From Clostridium acidisoli DSM 12555 (lineage in GTDB: Bacteria; Bacillota; Clostridia; Clostridiales; Clostridiaceae), in NCBI RefSeq assembly GCF_900176305.1, contig NZ_FWXH01000002.1, forward strand, positions 1 through 64,000: a stretch of DNA of 64,000 nt, read 5' to 3'. Shown in pieces: positions 42,587-50,967 of this stretch. A program made the translations under genes and the position numbers. Every line of letters begins with the position of its first letter. Position 1 is the stretch's first letter. Under the pieces are notes generated by a model. It did not search any database. It was not told the DNA's origin and saw only the letters and a program-made list of their open reading frames with translations.

Positions 42587-43618
42587 ATGCCTATTGATAT
42601 GAAGCAAAACATAAAAGAAATAAAAATAACTAATGTTATTTCAAAGACGGCCGAAGTAGTAGCAGTGATTAACATCTTAGCAGATAGAAAACATCATGAA
42701 TACATAAAAACGTGGATAGATGAAACATATTCAAAACTTTCTTTAAGTAGTACAGAAATGCTAAGATTAATTTCTAAACTGCCATATCAGGGAATTGAAT
42801 TTTTTGAAATAATCTTAGACATTAGGGTTTTTAATGATATAAAATTTCTTTCTGAAAAAATTTTGAATTATGAAGATATACAGTTTATATACATACTTAC
42901 TGGTGGACAAATTGACATTGAAAAAATAAACAAAATAAGAGAAGATAAAGAAGAGTTTGAAAAATTTATAGATAATATGCCTTGGCTATATAGAGGAAGT
43001 AGGGAACTATACGAGTGTATTATAAATGATACTAAGAAATTTAAGCTAAATCTAATAAAATTAATTTCTGAAGTAGTAAGTCCATTGTTTGAAAAGAAGT
43101 TTGATGCTTTGAGTAGAGATTATGAAGAGGCACTAAAGGATATGGATAATAAGCTAAAAAAACATACACCAATTCACCTTGCAAATTACATTATGAACAA
43201 GACTGTAGATGAAAATTCTGAAATTCGTGAATATATTTTTATACCTTCTTATTTTATTAATCCTCATTATGTAATGGCTTTTAATAAATATGCAAGGTTG
43301 TTTTTATATGATATAAGGAAAGAAAATGCAGTAATAAGAAAAAAAACAGGTGAAAAGTTGAGTTCAGAATTAAAAATAATTTCAGATAAAACACGACTTG
43401 AAATTTTAAGGCTTCTTATATTTCAGCCATGTTCAGGCACAATTCTTTCTAATAGACTTAAACTCACTGGTGCCACAATTTCTCATCACATTGATTTGTT
43501 AAGATCCTTTAATCTTATAACAGAGATAAGAGATAAAAACACTAAATATTACAGTGCAAATGTTGAGGAAATAGATGAACTTATAAAAAATTTACAAAAT
43601 TATTTTTATAATAAATAG
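42587..43618 (+). CDS. ArsR-family regulator with long N-terminal domain (DUF5937-like)
   Basis: The 343-residue protein has a long N-terminal ligand domain (about 1-245) and an ArsR winged helix (about 260-340: LKIISDKTRLEILRLLI, then ATISHHIDLLRSFNLI). The architecture matches the gene at 13946 (323 residues), so they are probably paralogues, though this one lacks the cysteine cluster. It is followed by a terminator and then by an MFS gene behind tandem palindromic operators, which it may control. AAGAGGTG precedes the ATG. Confidence 0.8.
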   Translation: MPIDMKQNIKEIKITNVISKTAEVVAVINILADRKHHEYIKTWIDETYSKLSLSSTEMLRLISKLPYQGIEFFEIILDIRVFNDIKFLSEKILNYEDIQFIYILTGGQIDIEKINKIREDKEEFEKFIDNMPWLYRGSRELYECIINDTKKFKLNLIKLISEVVSPLFEKKFDALSRDYEEALKDMDNKLKKHTPIHLANYIMNKTVDENSEIREYIFIPSYFINPHYVMAFNKYARLFLYDIRKENAVIRKKTGEKLSSELKIISDKTRLEILRLLIFQPCSGTILSNRLKLTGATISHHIDLLRSFNLITEIRDKNTKYYSANVEEIDELIKNLQNYFYNK

Positions 43619-43620
43619 GA

Positions 43621-43663
43621 GAAAGTACATTGATTTTGGAGACAAAACATATGTACTTTCTTC
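43621..43663 (+). terminator. Terminator after ArsR gene
   Basis: GAAAGTACAT (43621-43630) and ATGTACTTTC (43651-43660) are perfect complements, followed by TTC and TTTTT. Confidence 0.65.
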
Positions 43664-43748
43664 ATTTTTATGAAATTAAATATTTTTTAAGTACCATGGA
43701 GGATTAAACTATATTGCTAATTAATCTTAAGAAGAGTATACTTTTTAT

Positions 43749-43776
43749 ATCTAATTAGATATTGATCTAATTAGAT
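43749..43776. promoter_or_regulatory. Tandem palindromic operators before the MFS gene
   Basis: ATCTAATTAGAT occurs at 43749-43760 and again at 43765-43776, each a perfect palindrome, with a 4-base spacer. The first is extended to ATATCTAATTAGATAT. Such A/T-rich palindromes are typical of MarR or TetR-like operators. They lie 30-55 bases before the MFS start, in the promoter zone. Confidence 0.65.
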
Positions 43777-43804
43777 ATAAAATTAATTGAATGGAGTAAT
43801 ATTT

Positions 43805-44947
43805 ATGAGAAAAGAATTTAATAAAGAAGAACTAATTTTTTTAATTGCAATGGGACTTGTCCTAGGAATGAGAGAATTATCAATGACTATGCTAAATCCT
43901 TTTATTCGTATTTATGGATTAACACTAAAAGGAAACACTATTTTTCTATGTGGACTTGCACTTGGAATATATGGATTGACCAATGCTATTTTTCAGATTC
44001 CATATGGAATTATTAGCGATAGAAAGGGAAGAAAACCAATAATATTAATAGGTCTACTTCAGCTTATTTTAGGGTTTTTATTAAGTTATGTTACTTCTAA
44101 TATCTATATATTTATATTAGCTAGAGCTCTTCAAGGTAGTGGGGCAATAATGGCAATAGCTTATTCCTGGCTTGGAGATGTTATTGACGACGATAAAAAA
44201 AGCAGGGCTATGGGAATCGCAGGTACCATTGTAGCAATAGGGGCAGTTGCAGCCTTTGGAATAGGACCGATTCTTTATAAAGCTATTTCCTTAAAAAATA
44301 TGTTTTTAGGATGTGCCTTTATTTTGTTATGCGCGTGGTTTTTTATATTGCTATTTCTTAAAGAAGATAGAAAAATTGAAGATGCAGAAAAAAGTACTGG
44401 CATTTTTGAACTTCTTAAGGATAAACAATTAATAAGACTTAGTGTTTGTGGATTTATTTTTAATTACGTAATGTCTGAAATGTTTTTTTTAGTACCGACT
44501 TTTTTAGATAAAACAATTGGTGCAGGTAATATGTGGATGGTATTTACACCAGGTGTATTATGTGGAATTATATTTATGATTTTTGCTTCAAGTAGAGCTG
44601 ACAATGGTCATTTTAAGCAGGTAAGTATGTTGGCCTTTGTAGTTTTAGCAATAGGTTCAGCGAGTATTGTCATTAAAACTGTTTACTTTAATACCGTCGG
44701 GGTAATACTTATCTTTTCTGGATTTATGATTCTTACATCAGGAATACCCTCAGCAGTAAACAAAATTGTACAGAAAAATAACAGGGGTAGTGCAAATGGA
44801 ATACTTCAAACCCTAACTTTTTTAGGGTTTTTCGTAGGGCCAACGCTTACAGGATTTTTAATAGGCAGAATTTCAGAATGGCAACTACAGCTAATACCGA
44901 TTATACTTTCGGTATTAGGTATAATATTGATTAAGAGGAATAATTAA
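43805..44947 (+). CDS. MFS transporter
   Basis: The 380-residue protein has 12 membrane helices of the major facilitator superfamily, with the motif A-like block GIISDRKGRKPIILIG (about residues 70-85), RALQGSGAIMAI and PSAVNKIVQKNNRGSANGI. A drug or sugar efflux role is likely, not resolvable. I start at ATG 43805 with ATGGAG upstream; a TTG 18 bases earlier is in frame but overlaps the site. It ends convergently with the yczE-like gene, overlapping by 4 bp. Confidence 0.9.
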   Translation: MRKEFNKEELIFLIAMGLVLGMRELSMTMLNPFIRIYGLTLKGNTIFLCGLALGIYGLTNAIFQIPYGIISDRKGRKPIILIGLLQLILGFLLSYVTSNIYIFILARALQGSGAIMAIAYSWLGDVIDDDKKSRAMGIAGTIVAIGAVAAFGIGPILYKAISLKNMFLGCAFILLCAWFFILLFLKEDRKIEDAEKSTGIFELLKDKQLIRLSVCGFIFNYVMSEMFFLVPTFLDKTIGAGNMWMVFTPGVLCGIIFMIFASSRADNGHFKQVSMLAFVVLAIGSASIVIKTVYFNTVGVILIFSGFMILTSGIPSAVNKIVQKNNRGSANGILQTLTFLGFFVGPTLTGFLIGRISEWQLQLIPIILSVLGIILIKRNN

Positions 44948-45615
44948 TTATTTATGCCCCTAATATTTCTATATAGATCTATCAAATCCATATGTTGAGC
45001 TTTTTTAGAATCATATTTTCCTATTTTAAATGCAAATTGCACAGAAGGTCCAATTGTTATTGCAAGAAGGAGGGTTCCAATTCCAACGGGTCCACCCATA
45101 AAAAAACCTATTATTAAAACAGTAATTTCTATAGATGCCCTTATGAGCCAAACCGGTTTATTTAGCTTTATCACAAGTCCTTCCATTAAGCCATCTCTTG
45201 GACCAGCTCCAAGTTCAACTTGCAAATAAAAATATGTAGCAATACCCATAATTACAATGGCTGATAAAAGCATTAACATTTTGCCTAGCATGCTTTCGGG
45301 TGTTTTGAATATTCCAGTATTATTAAGTAAGTCAACAAAAACTCCAATAAAAATCATGTTAAATATGCTTCCAATGCCAGGGATAACTCCAAGAAAAATT
45401 GATAAGGCTATTACACAGAAACCTACAATTTGTGCTGTGCGGCCCAAAGAAAAAAGTGAATGATTAACTATACCCATATGGAAAACATCCCAGGGGCTCA
45501 TTCCAAGATTTGAATATAGTGCTAAGAGCATTGCTACAGCGAACAGAAAGAATCCCAAAAATAAAGAGGGCATTTTAAGTAATAAAGTTAACCATATGTT
45601 TCTATCCTCTTTCAT
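44944..45615 (-). CDS. YczE/YitT-type membrane protein
   Basis: The 223-residue protein has five membrane helices and matches the YczE family: ALYSNLGMSPWDVFHMGI, FVDLLNNTGIF, GAGPRDGLMEGLVIK. Function in the family is not settled; B. subtilis YczE was linked to lipopeptide synthesis. It runs convergent to the MFS gene. No ribosome binding site of the strong type is evident beyond AAATATGAA-like sequence; the ATG at 45615 is the natural family start. Confidence 0.87.
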   Translation of the reverse strand: MKEDRNIWLTLLLKMPSLFLGFFLFAVAMLLALYSNLGMSPWDVFHMGIVNHSLFSLGRTAQIVGFCVIALSIFLGVIPGIGSIFNMIFIGVFVDLLNNTGIFKTPESMLGKMLMLLSAIVIMGIATYFYLQVELGAGPRDGLMEGLVIKLNKPVWLIRASIEITVLIIGFFMGGPVGIGTLLLAITIGPSVQFAFKIGKYDSKKAQHMDLIDLYRNIRGINN

Positions 45616-45839
45616 ATTTTATGACACCATCCAATTTTTTTATTTATATTATATCATATATATTTGAAAATATAGGGTTATATACAGAATTGATTATTTT
45701 GCTCATGGCATTCTTATTTACATAAATAATATTATGTAAACTAATAGAAATGTAAACCTTAGAACAAATGAAATTTACTTAATTTTAATACCAACTTAAC
45801 AGTAGTGTAATATACTAATAAAAAAGAGAGGTGTTAAAA

Positions 45840-46421
45840 GTGAAAAATCTTAATATATGTATCGATATCGATGGAACAATTACGAATCCATACTTTTGGT
45901 TAGATATCGCTAATAAGTATTTCAACAAGAACATAACTATTGATGAAGTAACAGAGTATGAAATTGATAAAGTTATGGGAATAACCAGAGAAGAGTACAA
46001 CGATTTTTATAGCAAAAATAAGTTAGAAATGCACAATGAGCAGATAAGTTTAAGAGAAAATGCTAAGGAAACAATAGAGGAGTTAATAAAGTTAAATAAT
46101 ATATATTTTGTTACTGCAAGAGATGAAGATTTGAAAATTATTACTTACTCATATTTAAAGAAAAAGAATATTCCATATGATGATGTTTTTGTTTTAGGCA
46201 CTAGTTATAAAGTAGAAATGGCTAAAAAGCTGAAATGTGATGTGTTTATAGAAGACTCTTATGCAAATGCTTTGCAGCTATCAGAAAGTGGTTTTAAAGT
46301 GCTACTTATAGATACTAATTACAACAGGAAACCTTTAAATAAAAATATAATTAAAGTGTACAGCTGGAATGAAATACACGAAACAATAAAAGAAATGCAA
46401 GTGAATGAAAAAGCTCTATAG
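45840..46421 (+). CDS. HAD-type 5'-nucleotidase-like protein
   Basis: The 193-residue protein has the HAD nucleophile block CIDIDGTIT (both Asp), motif II VTARDEDL, a helical cap (about residues 25-75) and the motif IV acidic pair in CDVFIEDSYANA. This fits the 5'(3')-deoxyribonucleotidase/NT5C-like family (YqfW group). I start at GTG 45840 with GAGAGGTG upstream; an in-frame GTG at 45831 is within that site. A hairpin and terminator follow. Confidence 0.85.
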   Translation: MKNLNICIDIDGTITNPYFWLDIANKYFNKNITIDEVTEYEIDKVMGITREEYNDFYSKNKLEMHNEQISLRENAKETIEELIKLNNIYFVTARDEDLKIITYSYLKKKNIPYDDVFVLGTSYKVEMAKKLKCDVFIEDSYANALQLSESGFKVLLIDTNYNRKPLNKNIIKVYSWNEIHETIKEMQVNEKAL

Positions 46422-46501
46422 CTAAAAAGCTATAGATATAATTCCTTTTATCAATTAATAGTAAAGGTCAACCGAATAGTTTTTATTATAAAAATTTATG
46501 C

Positions 46502-46530
46502 TAGTATCTCAACTTAAGGATACTATTTTT
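46502..46530 (+). terminator. Terminator between the nucleotidase and MATE genes
   Basis: TAGTATC (46502-46508) and GATACTA (46519-46525) are complements followed by TTTTT. A second hairpin, CTATAGCT with AGCTATAG, lies at about 46410-46431. They sit between convergent genes. Confidence 0.6.
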
Positions 46531-46575
46531 TGCGTCCCAAAACATATTATACTATTGCCACTTAAACTAAGAAGA

Positions 46576-47934
46576 CTACTTTTCTGTTATAGAAATTGGT
46601 TTATTGAATGCGTAAAGTTTTTTTGCTGTGAAATAGTAAGCAATGCCTAAGGGTATACATGAACCAATCCATGCTAATGGATTTGCAAGGGACACACCTG
46701 CAAAACCTAAATACTTTGATAAAATAATAGCTGCAAAAGTTCGCATAAATAACTCCATAATACCAGCTACAGTTGGTGCAAAACTTTGGCCTAGACCTTG
46801 AAGGCTATATCTGTAAATGAAAAGCAGGGCTAATATAAAATACATTGAGCCATTGATGTTTAAATAAACTTGAGCAAGAGATACCACTTGTGGTTGATTG
46901 TGGCCTACAAAAAGCTCTATTAGGGAGTGACCTGCTAAAATATTAAAGGCACCAACAGCGATACTAAATACTACTGATATAATACTGCATTGTTTTATGC
47001 CAACACGGATTCTTTCAATTTTATTGGCACCATAGTTTTGAGCTACAAATGTGGCCATTGTAATACCAAAAGACATCATAGGTTGAATAGCTAATATATC
47101 AATTTTTTGTGCTGCGGTATATGCGGCTACGGACACTTCACCTAAATTATTTAGTTCAAATTGAAGAATTATTGTACCCATAGCAATAATAGAAGCTTGG
47201 AAACCCATAGGAAGACCCAATTTTAAATGATCCAATAAAATTTTTTTTGTCAAATGCCAATCCTCTCTGTGTAGATTCAAAATTGGCATCTTTTTTATAA
47301 TGTACACAAAACATAATATGGCGGAAATACCTTGGGATATTGTAGTGGCATAAGCAGCACCTGCAACCCCCATAGAAAATTTTAAAATAAAAACAAAATC
47401 TAAAATAATATTTAAAATACTAGCAATAACTAGGAATATAAGCGGTGTTTTACTGTTACCTAAAGCTCTTAAAACATTAGAGAATAAGTTAAATAACATT
47501 GAAACTATAATACCCCAAAAAATTATAATTATAAAATTATAAGCATCTGCTATAATTTCTTTTGGTGTATGCATCATTTCTAAAATTGGCCGTGCGAAAA
47601 TAACACTTACAATAGTGAGTATTATTGTAACTAATATGCTTAGTATAATGCTTGCCACATAACTATGCCGTACACCTTGCCTATCTCCAGCTCCAAAACA
47701 CTGTGCAGTGAGTATGGAAAATCCAGAAGTTAATCCTTGTGCAAAACCTAATATAAGAAAGGTAATACTTCCAGTACATCCAACTGCTGCTAAAGCGTTT
47801 ACACCAATTGTACGTCCTACAATGAGAGTATCTGCCATGCTATAAAACTGCTGAAAAATGTTGCCTATAAGTAACGGTATTGTGAAATAAATAATAACTT
47901 TAGCTGGATTTCCCTTTGTTATGTCTCTTGTCAT
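46576..47934 (-). CDS. MATE family efflux transporter
   Basis: The 452-residue protein has 12 membrane helices and MATE repeats: the start (GNPAKVIIYFTIPLLIGN), the first-half block (LTAQCFGAGDRQGVRHSYVA) and the second-half equivalent (TFVAQNYGANKIERIRVGIKQ). It should export cationic drugs by a Na+ or H+ gradient. The ATG at 47934 has GGGGGAATGGA upstream. It is divergent from the MerR gene at 48174 but that regulator's direct target is probably the adjacent ABC exporter. Confidence 0.92.
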   Translation of the reverse strand: MTRDITKGNPAKVIIYFTIPLLIGNIFQQFYSMADTLIVGRTIGVNALAAVGCTGSITFLILGFAQGLTSGFSILTAQCFGAGDRQGVRHSYVASIILSILVTIILTIVSVIFARPILEMMHTPKEIIADAYNFIIIIFWGIIVSMLFNLFSNVLRALGNSKTPLIFLVIASILNIILDFVFILKFSMGVAGAAYATTISQGISAILCFVYIIKKMPILNLHREDWHLTKKILLDHLKLGLPMGFQASIIAMGTIILQFELNNLGEVSVAAYTAAQKIDILAIQPMMSFGITMATFVAQNYGANKIERIRVGIKQCSIISVVFSIAVGAFNILAGHSLIELFVGHNQPQVVSLAQVYLNINGSMYFILALLFIYRYSLQGLGQSFAPTVAGIMELFMRTFAAIILSKYLGFAGVSLANPLAWIGSCIPLGIAYYFTAKKLYAFNKPISITEK

Positions 47935-48121
47935 AAAAGTCCATTCCCCCCATATATTAAATGTTTAGATAATTTTAATTTATAGTTATCAATTGTACCG
48001 ATTATATATTAACACTTAAAATTAACTTTATGTTAAGGTTTATTATAATTTTGTGAGTATTCATAATAATATAGTCTGTTTTTACATAGATTATCCATGT
48101 TTTCATTTTTGTAAAAAACTC

Positions 48122-48152
48122 TTGTTCGTGACGTTACGTAATATTGTATAAT
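48122..48152 (+). promoter_or_regulatory. MerR-type promoter with 19-bp spacer
   Basis: TTGTTC (48122-48127) and TATAAT (48147-48152) are separated by 19 bases, the long spacing used by MerR regulators, and the spacer carries an imperfect dyad (GTGACGTTACGTAA). The MerR-TipAS gene starts 22 bases later, so autoregulation is likely. Confidence 0.65.
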
Positions 48153-48173
48153 TTTAGTAAGGGGGTAAGGCAC

Positions 48174-48992
48174 ATGAAAAATAAAGAATTATTGACAGTA
48201 GGAGAGCTTGCAAAATTAATGGATACAACAGTACGGACCCTACAATATTACGATAAAGAAGGATTGCTCAAACCATCTCACAGAAGCGAAGGTGGTAGGC
48301 GCCTTTATACAAAAAAAGATATGGTACAACTTCATCAAATTTTATCTCTTAAATATTTGGGATTTTCTTTAGAAGATATCAAGAACAAGCTGATTTGCAT
48401 TGATAACCCTGATGATGTTGTAGAAGCATTGAATTCTAAGGAGGAGGCTCTTAAATCTCAAATTGAAAAATTAAGCGAAGCTTTGTCTGCAGTGCAGTCT
48501 TTAAGAGATGAGGTATTAGTTATTCATGAAGTGGATTTTAATAAGTATGCTGATATAATAGCATTACTTCGCCAAAAAAATGATGGGTATTGGGTTATTA
48601 AATATTTTGACAATAAACTTATGACACACATTAGAGATAGGTTTGGAGAAAGACCTGAATTTGGTATGTCAATCTTTCAAAAATGGAAAAGTATGTGTGA
48701 TGAAGTCGTCCTACTTAAAAATCAGAAGGAAACACCAGAAGGTAATAAAGGTCAAGAGCTTGCAAAGCAGTGGTGGTCATTAGTGATGGATTTCACGGGT
48801 GGTGATATGAGTATGTTGCCAGAACTTATGAAATTTAACAACAATAAACAGGCATGGACACAAGAAATGAAGAATAAACAGCTAATAGCTGATGAGTTTA
48901 TAGGAAAGGCACTGGAAATATATTTTAAAAACAGTGGTGTAAAAAGTACATTTTCAGAGGAGGAGTTTAATGAGCTTAGCAATAAAAGTTGA
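48174..48992 (+). CDS. MerR regulator with TipAS-type antibiotic-binding domain
   Basis: The 272-residue protein has an N-terminal MerR DNA-binding domain (LLTVGELAKLMDTTVRTLQYYDKEGLLKP, residues 4-32), a coiled coil (about 80-115) and a C-terminal TipAS-like domain (about 150-265: WKSMCDEVVLLKNQK and AKQWWSLVMDFTGGDMSM). TipAS domains bind thiopeptides and other drugs. It is the first gene of an operon with an ABC exporter, whose ATPase start overlaps its 3' end by 23 bp. I start at ATG 48174 with AAGGGGG upstream. Confidence 0.9.
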   Translation: MKNKELLTVGELAKLMDTTVRTLQYYDKEGLLKPSHRSEGGRRLYTKKDMVQLHQILSLKYLGFSLEDIKNKLICIDNPDDVVEALNSKEEALKSQIEKLSEALSAVQSLRDEVLVIHEVDFNKYADIIALLRQKNDGYWVIKYFDNKLMTHIRDRFGERPEFGMSIFQKWKSMCDEVVLLKNQKETPEGNKGQELAKQWWSLVMDFTGGDMSMLPELMKFNNNKQAWTQEMKNKQLIADEFIGKALEIYFKNSGVKSTFSEEEFNELSNKS

Positions 48993-49809
48993 AAATCTTA
49001 TTAAAAATTATGGACAGAAAAATGTTATAAAAGGAATATCCTTTCAGGTAAACAAAGGTGAAATCTTTGCTCTTCTAGGCACAAATGGAGCGGGCAAAAC
49101 CACCACACTTGAGTGTATCGAGAACATTAAAAAATACGACAGTGGAAAAATTTTGATTAATGGTAGCTTTGGGGTACAACTTCAGTCGTCCTCTCTTCCA
49201 GCTAATATAAAAGTGATTGAAGTCTATATTCTGTTTTGTAAGTGGAATAAATCAAAGGTGGATTTATCAATTTTTGAAGGTCTTGGATTGTCTGGAATAA
49301 AAGATAAACAATATTGTCAAATGTCTACAGGGCAAAAAAGACGTCTGCATCTTGCACTTGCGCTAATAGGCAATCCAGATATTATTTTTCTTGATGAACC
49401 AACTGCAGGACTTGATGTACAGGGTAGAGTTGCACTTCACCAGCAAATCCATAAACTGAAATGCAGTGGAAAAACAATCATTTTAGCAAGTCATGATATG
49501 GCTGAAGTTGAAAGTTTATGTGATAGGATAGCTATATTAAAAGAAGGCAAAATTGCATTTATTGGAACGACAGGTGAACTGACAAGTAGAATGGGAGATC
49601 AATGTAAAATTTACATCAAAACTGAAAGAACATTAGAGAAAACTGACTATGAGCAAGGATATTCAGTATTTACTTCTGAAAATATTGGTGAGACCTTACT
49701 TGAAGTGCTCGAGAGCTGCAAGAAGGCACAAAACACAGTTATTGATGTAAAAGTTGAGAGAGCAACACTTGAACAAAGATTCATGGATATAGTAAAGGAG
49801 GAAAAATAA
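48970..49809 (+). CDS. ABC exporter ATPase (drug/antibiotic type)
   Basis: The 279-residue ATPase has Walker A GTNGAGKTT, signature MSTGQKRRLHLALAL, Walker B IIFLDEPTAGLD, H-loop SHDMAE, and the C-terminal regulatory part seen in YfiL/DRA exporters. It overlaps the MerR gene by 23 bp (GAGGAG upstream) and the permease start by one base (ATG overlaps TAA). The exporter is probably induced when the MerR-TipAS protein binds a drug. Confidence 0.92.
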   Translation: MSLAIKVENLIKNYGQKNVIKGISFQVNKGEIFALLGTNGAGKTTTLECIENIKKYDSGKILINGSFGVQLQSSSLPANIKVIEVYILFCKWNKSKVDLSIFEGLGLSGIKDKQYCQMSTGQKRRLHLALALIGNPDIIFLDEPTAGLDVQGRVALHQQIHKLKCSGKTIILASHDMAEVESLCDRIAILKEGKIAFIGTTGELTSRMGDQCKIYIKTERTLEKTDYEQGYSVFTSENIGETLLEVLESCKKAQNTVIDVKVERATLEQRFMDIVKEEK

Positions 49810-50525
49810 TGAATGCATTTTTATACGGAGTAGTTTTGCAGTGGAAACTTGATCTTAGAAATAAAGGAATGCTAATAACTTATTATGTAGTACCGCTTGT
49901 TTTCTTTACTTTTATGGGTGGTATTTTTACATCAATCAACCCTCACGCCAAGGAAACATTGATTCAATCTATGACGGTATTTGGTGTAACAATGGGAGCT
50001 ATTTTAGGATCACCAACGCCACTTGCTTTGGTGTATGGAAGCGAAATAAAGAAGTCATATAAGGTTGGTGGCATACCTATATGGGTAGCAGCACTCAATA
50101 ACTTTATCTCTGCTTTTGTTCACCTTATTATAATAAGTCTTGTTATATTTTTTATATCTCCAATAGCCTTTCATGCAAAAATGCCTTCAAATTTATATAT
50201 ATATTTTTTGTCTCTTGTAATTTTTATAATAACTAGCTTAGCAGTGGGTATGGTACTTGGACTAATTATTAACAGCACATCAAAGCTAACAATGGTAGCA
50301 CAGCTTGTGTTTCTACCTTCAATTATGTTAGCTGGTATTATGTTTCCTGTAACAATGCTACCTAATGTACTTCAAAATGTAGGCAAGATTTTTCCTGCAA
50401 CATGGGCTTTTAAACTCATGACAAGTGACATTTTTGATGCCAAACTTTTAATTCCACTTGTTATTATAATAATGTTATCAATTTGTATCAGTGGATATAA
50501 ACTGTCAAAAATTATTTTAGAATAA
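49809..50525 (+). CDS. ABC-2 type exporter permease
   Basis: The 238-residue protein has six membrane helices of the ABC-2 family, with SEIKKSYKVGGIPIWVAALNNF-like loop and MLAGIMFPVTMLPNVLQNVGKIFPATWAF. It is the only permease after the ATPase and likely forms a homodimer. The start codon overlaps the ATPase stop by a single base. It forms a MerR-ATPase-permease operon with the genes upstream. Confidence 0.9.
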   Translation: MNAFLYGVVLQWKLDLRNKGMLITYYVVPLVFFTFMGGIFTSINPHAKETLIQSMTVFGVTMGAILGSPTPLALVYGSEIKKSYKVGGIPIWVAALNNFISAFVHLIIISLVIFFISPIAFHAKMPSNLYIYFLSLVIFIITSLAVGMVLGLIINSTSKLTMVAQLVFLPSIMLAGIMFPVTMLPNVLQNVGKIFPATWAFKLMTSDIFDAKLLIPLVIIIMLSICISGYKLSKIILE

Positions 50526-50597
50526 AAAAGTAGTACTTTGTAATATAATAATCTATTTTAAACTTGATAAACACATAATATAAAAAAATCCAAATCA

Positions 50598-50626
50598 TTG
50601 ACTTTATGCTAATAAATGTATATAAT
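50598..50626 (+). promoter_or_regulatory. Promoter of the SnoaL-like gene leader
   Basis: TTGACT (50598-50603) and TATAAT (50621-50626) are 17 bases apart. The predicted start near 50633 gives a leader of about 335 bases before the next long gene. Confidence 0.8.
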
Positions 50627-50660
50627 AAAATTTGTAAATATATTGGAGGTGTGCTGTAAG

Positions 50661-50681
50661 ATGATTATTACTATTTGCTAG
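50661..50681 (+). CDS. Candidate 6-codon leader peptide
   Basis: ATG 50661 has GGAGGTG 9 bases upstream and encodes MIITIC followed by a stop. It is the first ORF of a transcript that begins near 50633 and is followed by three stable hairpins, the last an intrinsic terminator. Such a very short ORF with a strong ribosome binding site is the design of translational attenuation leaders. The actual control signal is unknown. Confidence 0.5.
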   Translation: MIITIC

Positions 50682-50967
50682 TTGATTTTCAAAGTGAAAA
50701 TTAATATTAAAAGAAGTTTTAAATGCCTAATGAATTAGGTTTATTTGTTGTACTTCTTTATAATTTGCAAGTAGAGACTTTCAAACTTACAGGACTAAAA
50801 TAGAAGTTTTTGTTTTACATTTTATTTAATGTATATTTATTTTGTTATGTAAAACATTTTAGACTGTAATAGGGCTCTGTGCTTTATTACAGTTTTTTAG
50901 ATTATATAGAGAAGTAAGAACCTTTATGCCTAGTGAATAAGGCTATAGATGAAGGGAGAATACGTAT
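50682..50967 (+). promoter_or_regulatory. Structured attenuator leader before the SnoaL-like gene
   Basis: Hairpins: CCTAATgaATTAGG nested inside AGAAGT/ACTTCT (about 50711-50758), TGTTTTACAT with ATGTAAAACA (50811-50820 and 50847-50856), and the terminator ACTGTAATA/TATTACAGT (50863-50871 and 50885-50893) with a T run to 50898. The motif ATGCCTARTGAATWAGG appears twice (50723 and 50926), flanking the terminator. Another ORF of 26 codons starts at the first copy. Antiterminator logic is inferred. Confidence 0.5.
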
